Position numbers and translations under genes: made by a program
The notes under the pieces: model-generated
Databases searched by the model: none
What the model saw: the letters and a program-made list of their open reading frames with translations, nothing else
What the model was told of the DNA's origin: nothing
Part shown: positions 5,005-5,487 of the stretch, one piece after another
Position numbering within the stretch: the first letter of the stretch is position 1
Layout of the letters: each line of letters starts with the position of its first letter
DNA from: Betaproteobacteria bacterium
GTDB taxonomy: Bacteria; Pseudomonadota; Gammaproteobacteria; Burkholderiales; SG8-41
Length of the DNA: 5,487 nucleotides
Assembly (NCBI GenBank): GCA_021414185.1
Contig: JAIOOZ010000343.1
Location: forward strand, 1-5,487
Reading direction: 5' to 3'

Positions 5005-5487
5005 TTATTGCGTCGAGATGCCGGCGTCTTTCACCAGCTTCTGGTATTTGACGAATTCCGCACGCATCAGCTGCTGAAATTCTTCCGGCGTGCCGTAAGC
5101 AGGCGTCGCGCCCTGGCGCAGGAATCTTTCCCCCATCTCCGGCGACTTCAGGATGTTCACGATATCGCGGTTAAGCTGCGCGATGATGCCGCGCGGCGTA
5201 CGCGCCGGTGCGACCACGCCGAACCAGCTCTCGCTCTGATATCCGGGCAACCCGGATTCCGCGATGGTCGGCACGTCAGGCAGCGATGGTGTGCGTTTGG
5301 CAGTGCCGACGGCGAGCGGGCGCAATTTTCCGTCCTTCAGCATCGGCATGACCGCCGGTAGCGGAAATACGTACATCTGCACGCGGCCCGCCAGCATTTC
5401 GGAAAAAACGTCGGACAGCAGCTTGAATGGAATATGCACGATGTCGATGCCGGCCGCCGCCTTGAACGCTTCGCCCGCGATATGCGA
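5005..5487 (-). CDS. Tripartite tricarboxylate transporter substrate-binding protein (Bug/TctC family), C-terminal half, partial
   Basis: The frame is open from the window edge to a TAA at 5005-5007, giving the last 160 residues of a protein that is normally about 320-330. It begins inside the conserved central region: SHIAGEAFKAAAGIDIVHIP (visible residues 1-20), equivalent to the SHLTGELF...LVHVPYK stretch of the neighbouring Bug protein. GKLRPLAVGT (53-62), PDVPTIAESGLPG (70-82), WFGVVAPARTP (88-98), LNRDIVNILKSPE (105-117) and FLRQGATPAYGTPEEF (122-137) follow. A GTG at 5439 lies mid-domain and is not the start, since the family homology continues upstream of it to the edge. Lost to the edge are the signal peptide and lobe 1. 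Its stop is 20 bp before the next Bug gene, so the two form a tandem pair and probably share a transcript. Confidence 0.92.
   Translation of the reverse strand, partial: SHIAGEAFKAAAGIDIVHIPFKLLSDVFSEMLAGRVQMYVFPLPAVMPMLKDGKLRPLAVGTAKRTPSLPDVPTIAESGLPGYQSESWFGVVAPARTPRGIIAQLNRDIVNILKSPEMGERFLRQGATPAYGTPEEFQQLMRAEFVKYQKLVKDAGISTQ

Noticed and set aside
3980..5077. Long plus-strand open frame opposite the Bug gene at 4013-4984
   Set aside because: It is antisense to a clear family member, its translation is Arg/His-rich with no recognisable domain, and GC-rich codon bias on the other strand readily keeps such a frame open.
5005..5439. A short complete gene starting at GTG 5439
   Set aside because: The Bug family sequence continues in frame upstream to the window edge (SHIAGEAFKAAAGIDI), so the GTG is an internal Val codon of a truncated gene.

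Overview
The window is a GC-rich bacterial segment in which every gene I can support lies on the minus strand. Three tripartite-tricarboxylate-transporter substrate-binding proteins (Bug/TctC family) in under 5.5 kb is typical of Betaproteobacteria, especially Burkholderiales (Bordetella, Cupriavidus, Comamonadaceae and relatives). I infer such a host, probably environmental. No RNA gene, transposase, integrase or CRISPR array is visible.

In transcription order (high to low coordinates) the layout is: the C-terminal half of a Bug protein (5005-5487, cut by the window edge); after 20 bp, a complete second Bug protein (4013-4984); an intergenic inverted repeat built of 9-nt CACAGAG-type units (3896-4002); an alpha/beta hydrolase resembling 2,6-dihydroxypseudooxynicotine hydrolase (2791-3873); after 13 bp, a third Bug protein (1803-2777); a 109-bp gap; an M24-fold (aminopeptidase P/creatinase-like) protein with one metal-ligand Asp replaced by Cys (335-1693); a second intergenic inverted repeat built of 7-nt GAGGCGA-type units (257-335); and the first 81 codons of a thiamine-diphosphate-dependent dehydrogenase E1 alpha subunit (1-243, cut by the window edge).

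The content suggests uptake and breakdown of small organic acids or amides. Periplasmic binding proteins would capture a carboxylate, a serine hydrolase would cleave a C-C or ester bond, the M24 protein would act on a C-N bond or a peptide-like substrate, and an oxo-acid dehydrogenase would oxidise a downstream product. The substrate cannot be named from the sequence, and no TctA/TctB permease gene is in view. The two inverted-repeat elements have unrelated unit sequences but the same architecture, and they bracket the hydrolase-Bug-M24 block. That is the most unusual structural feature here.
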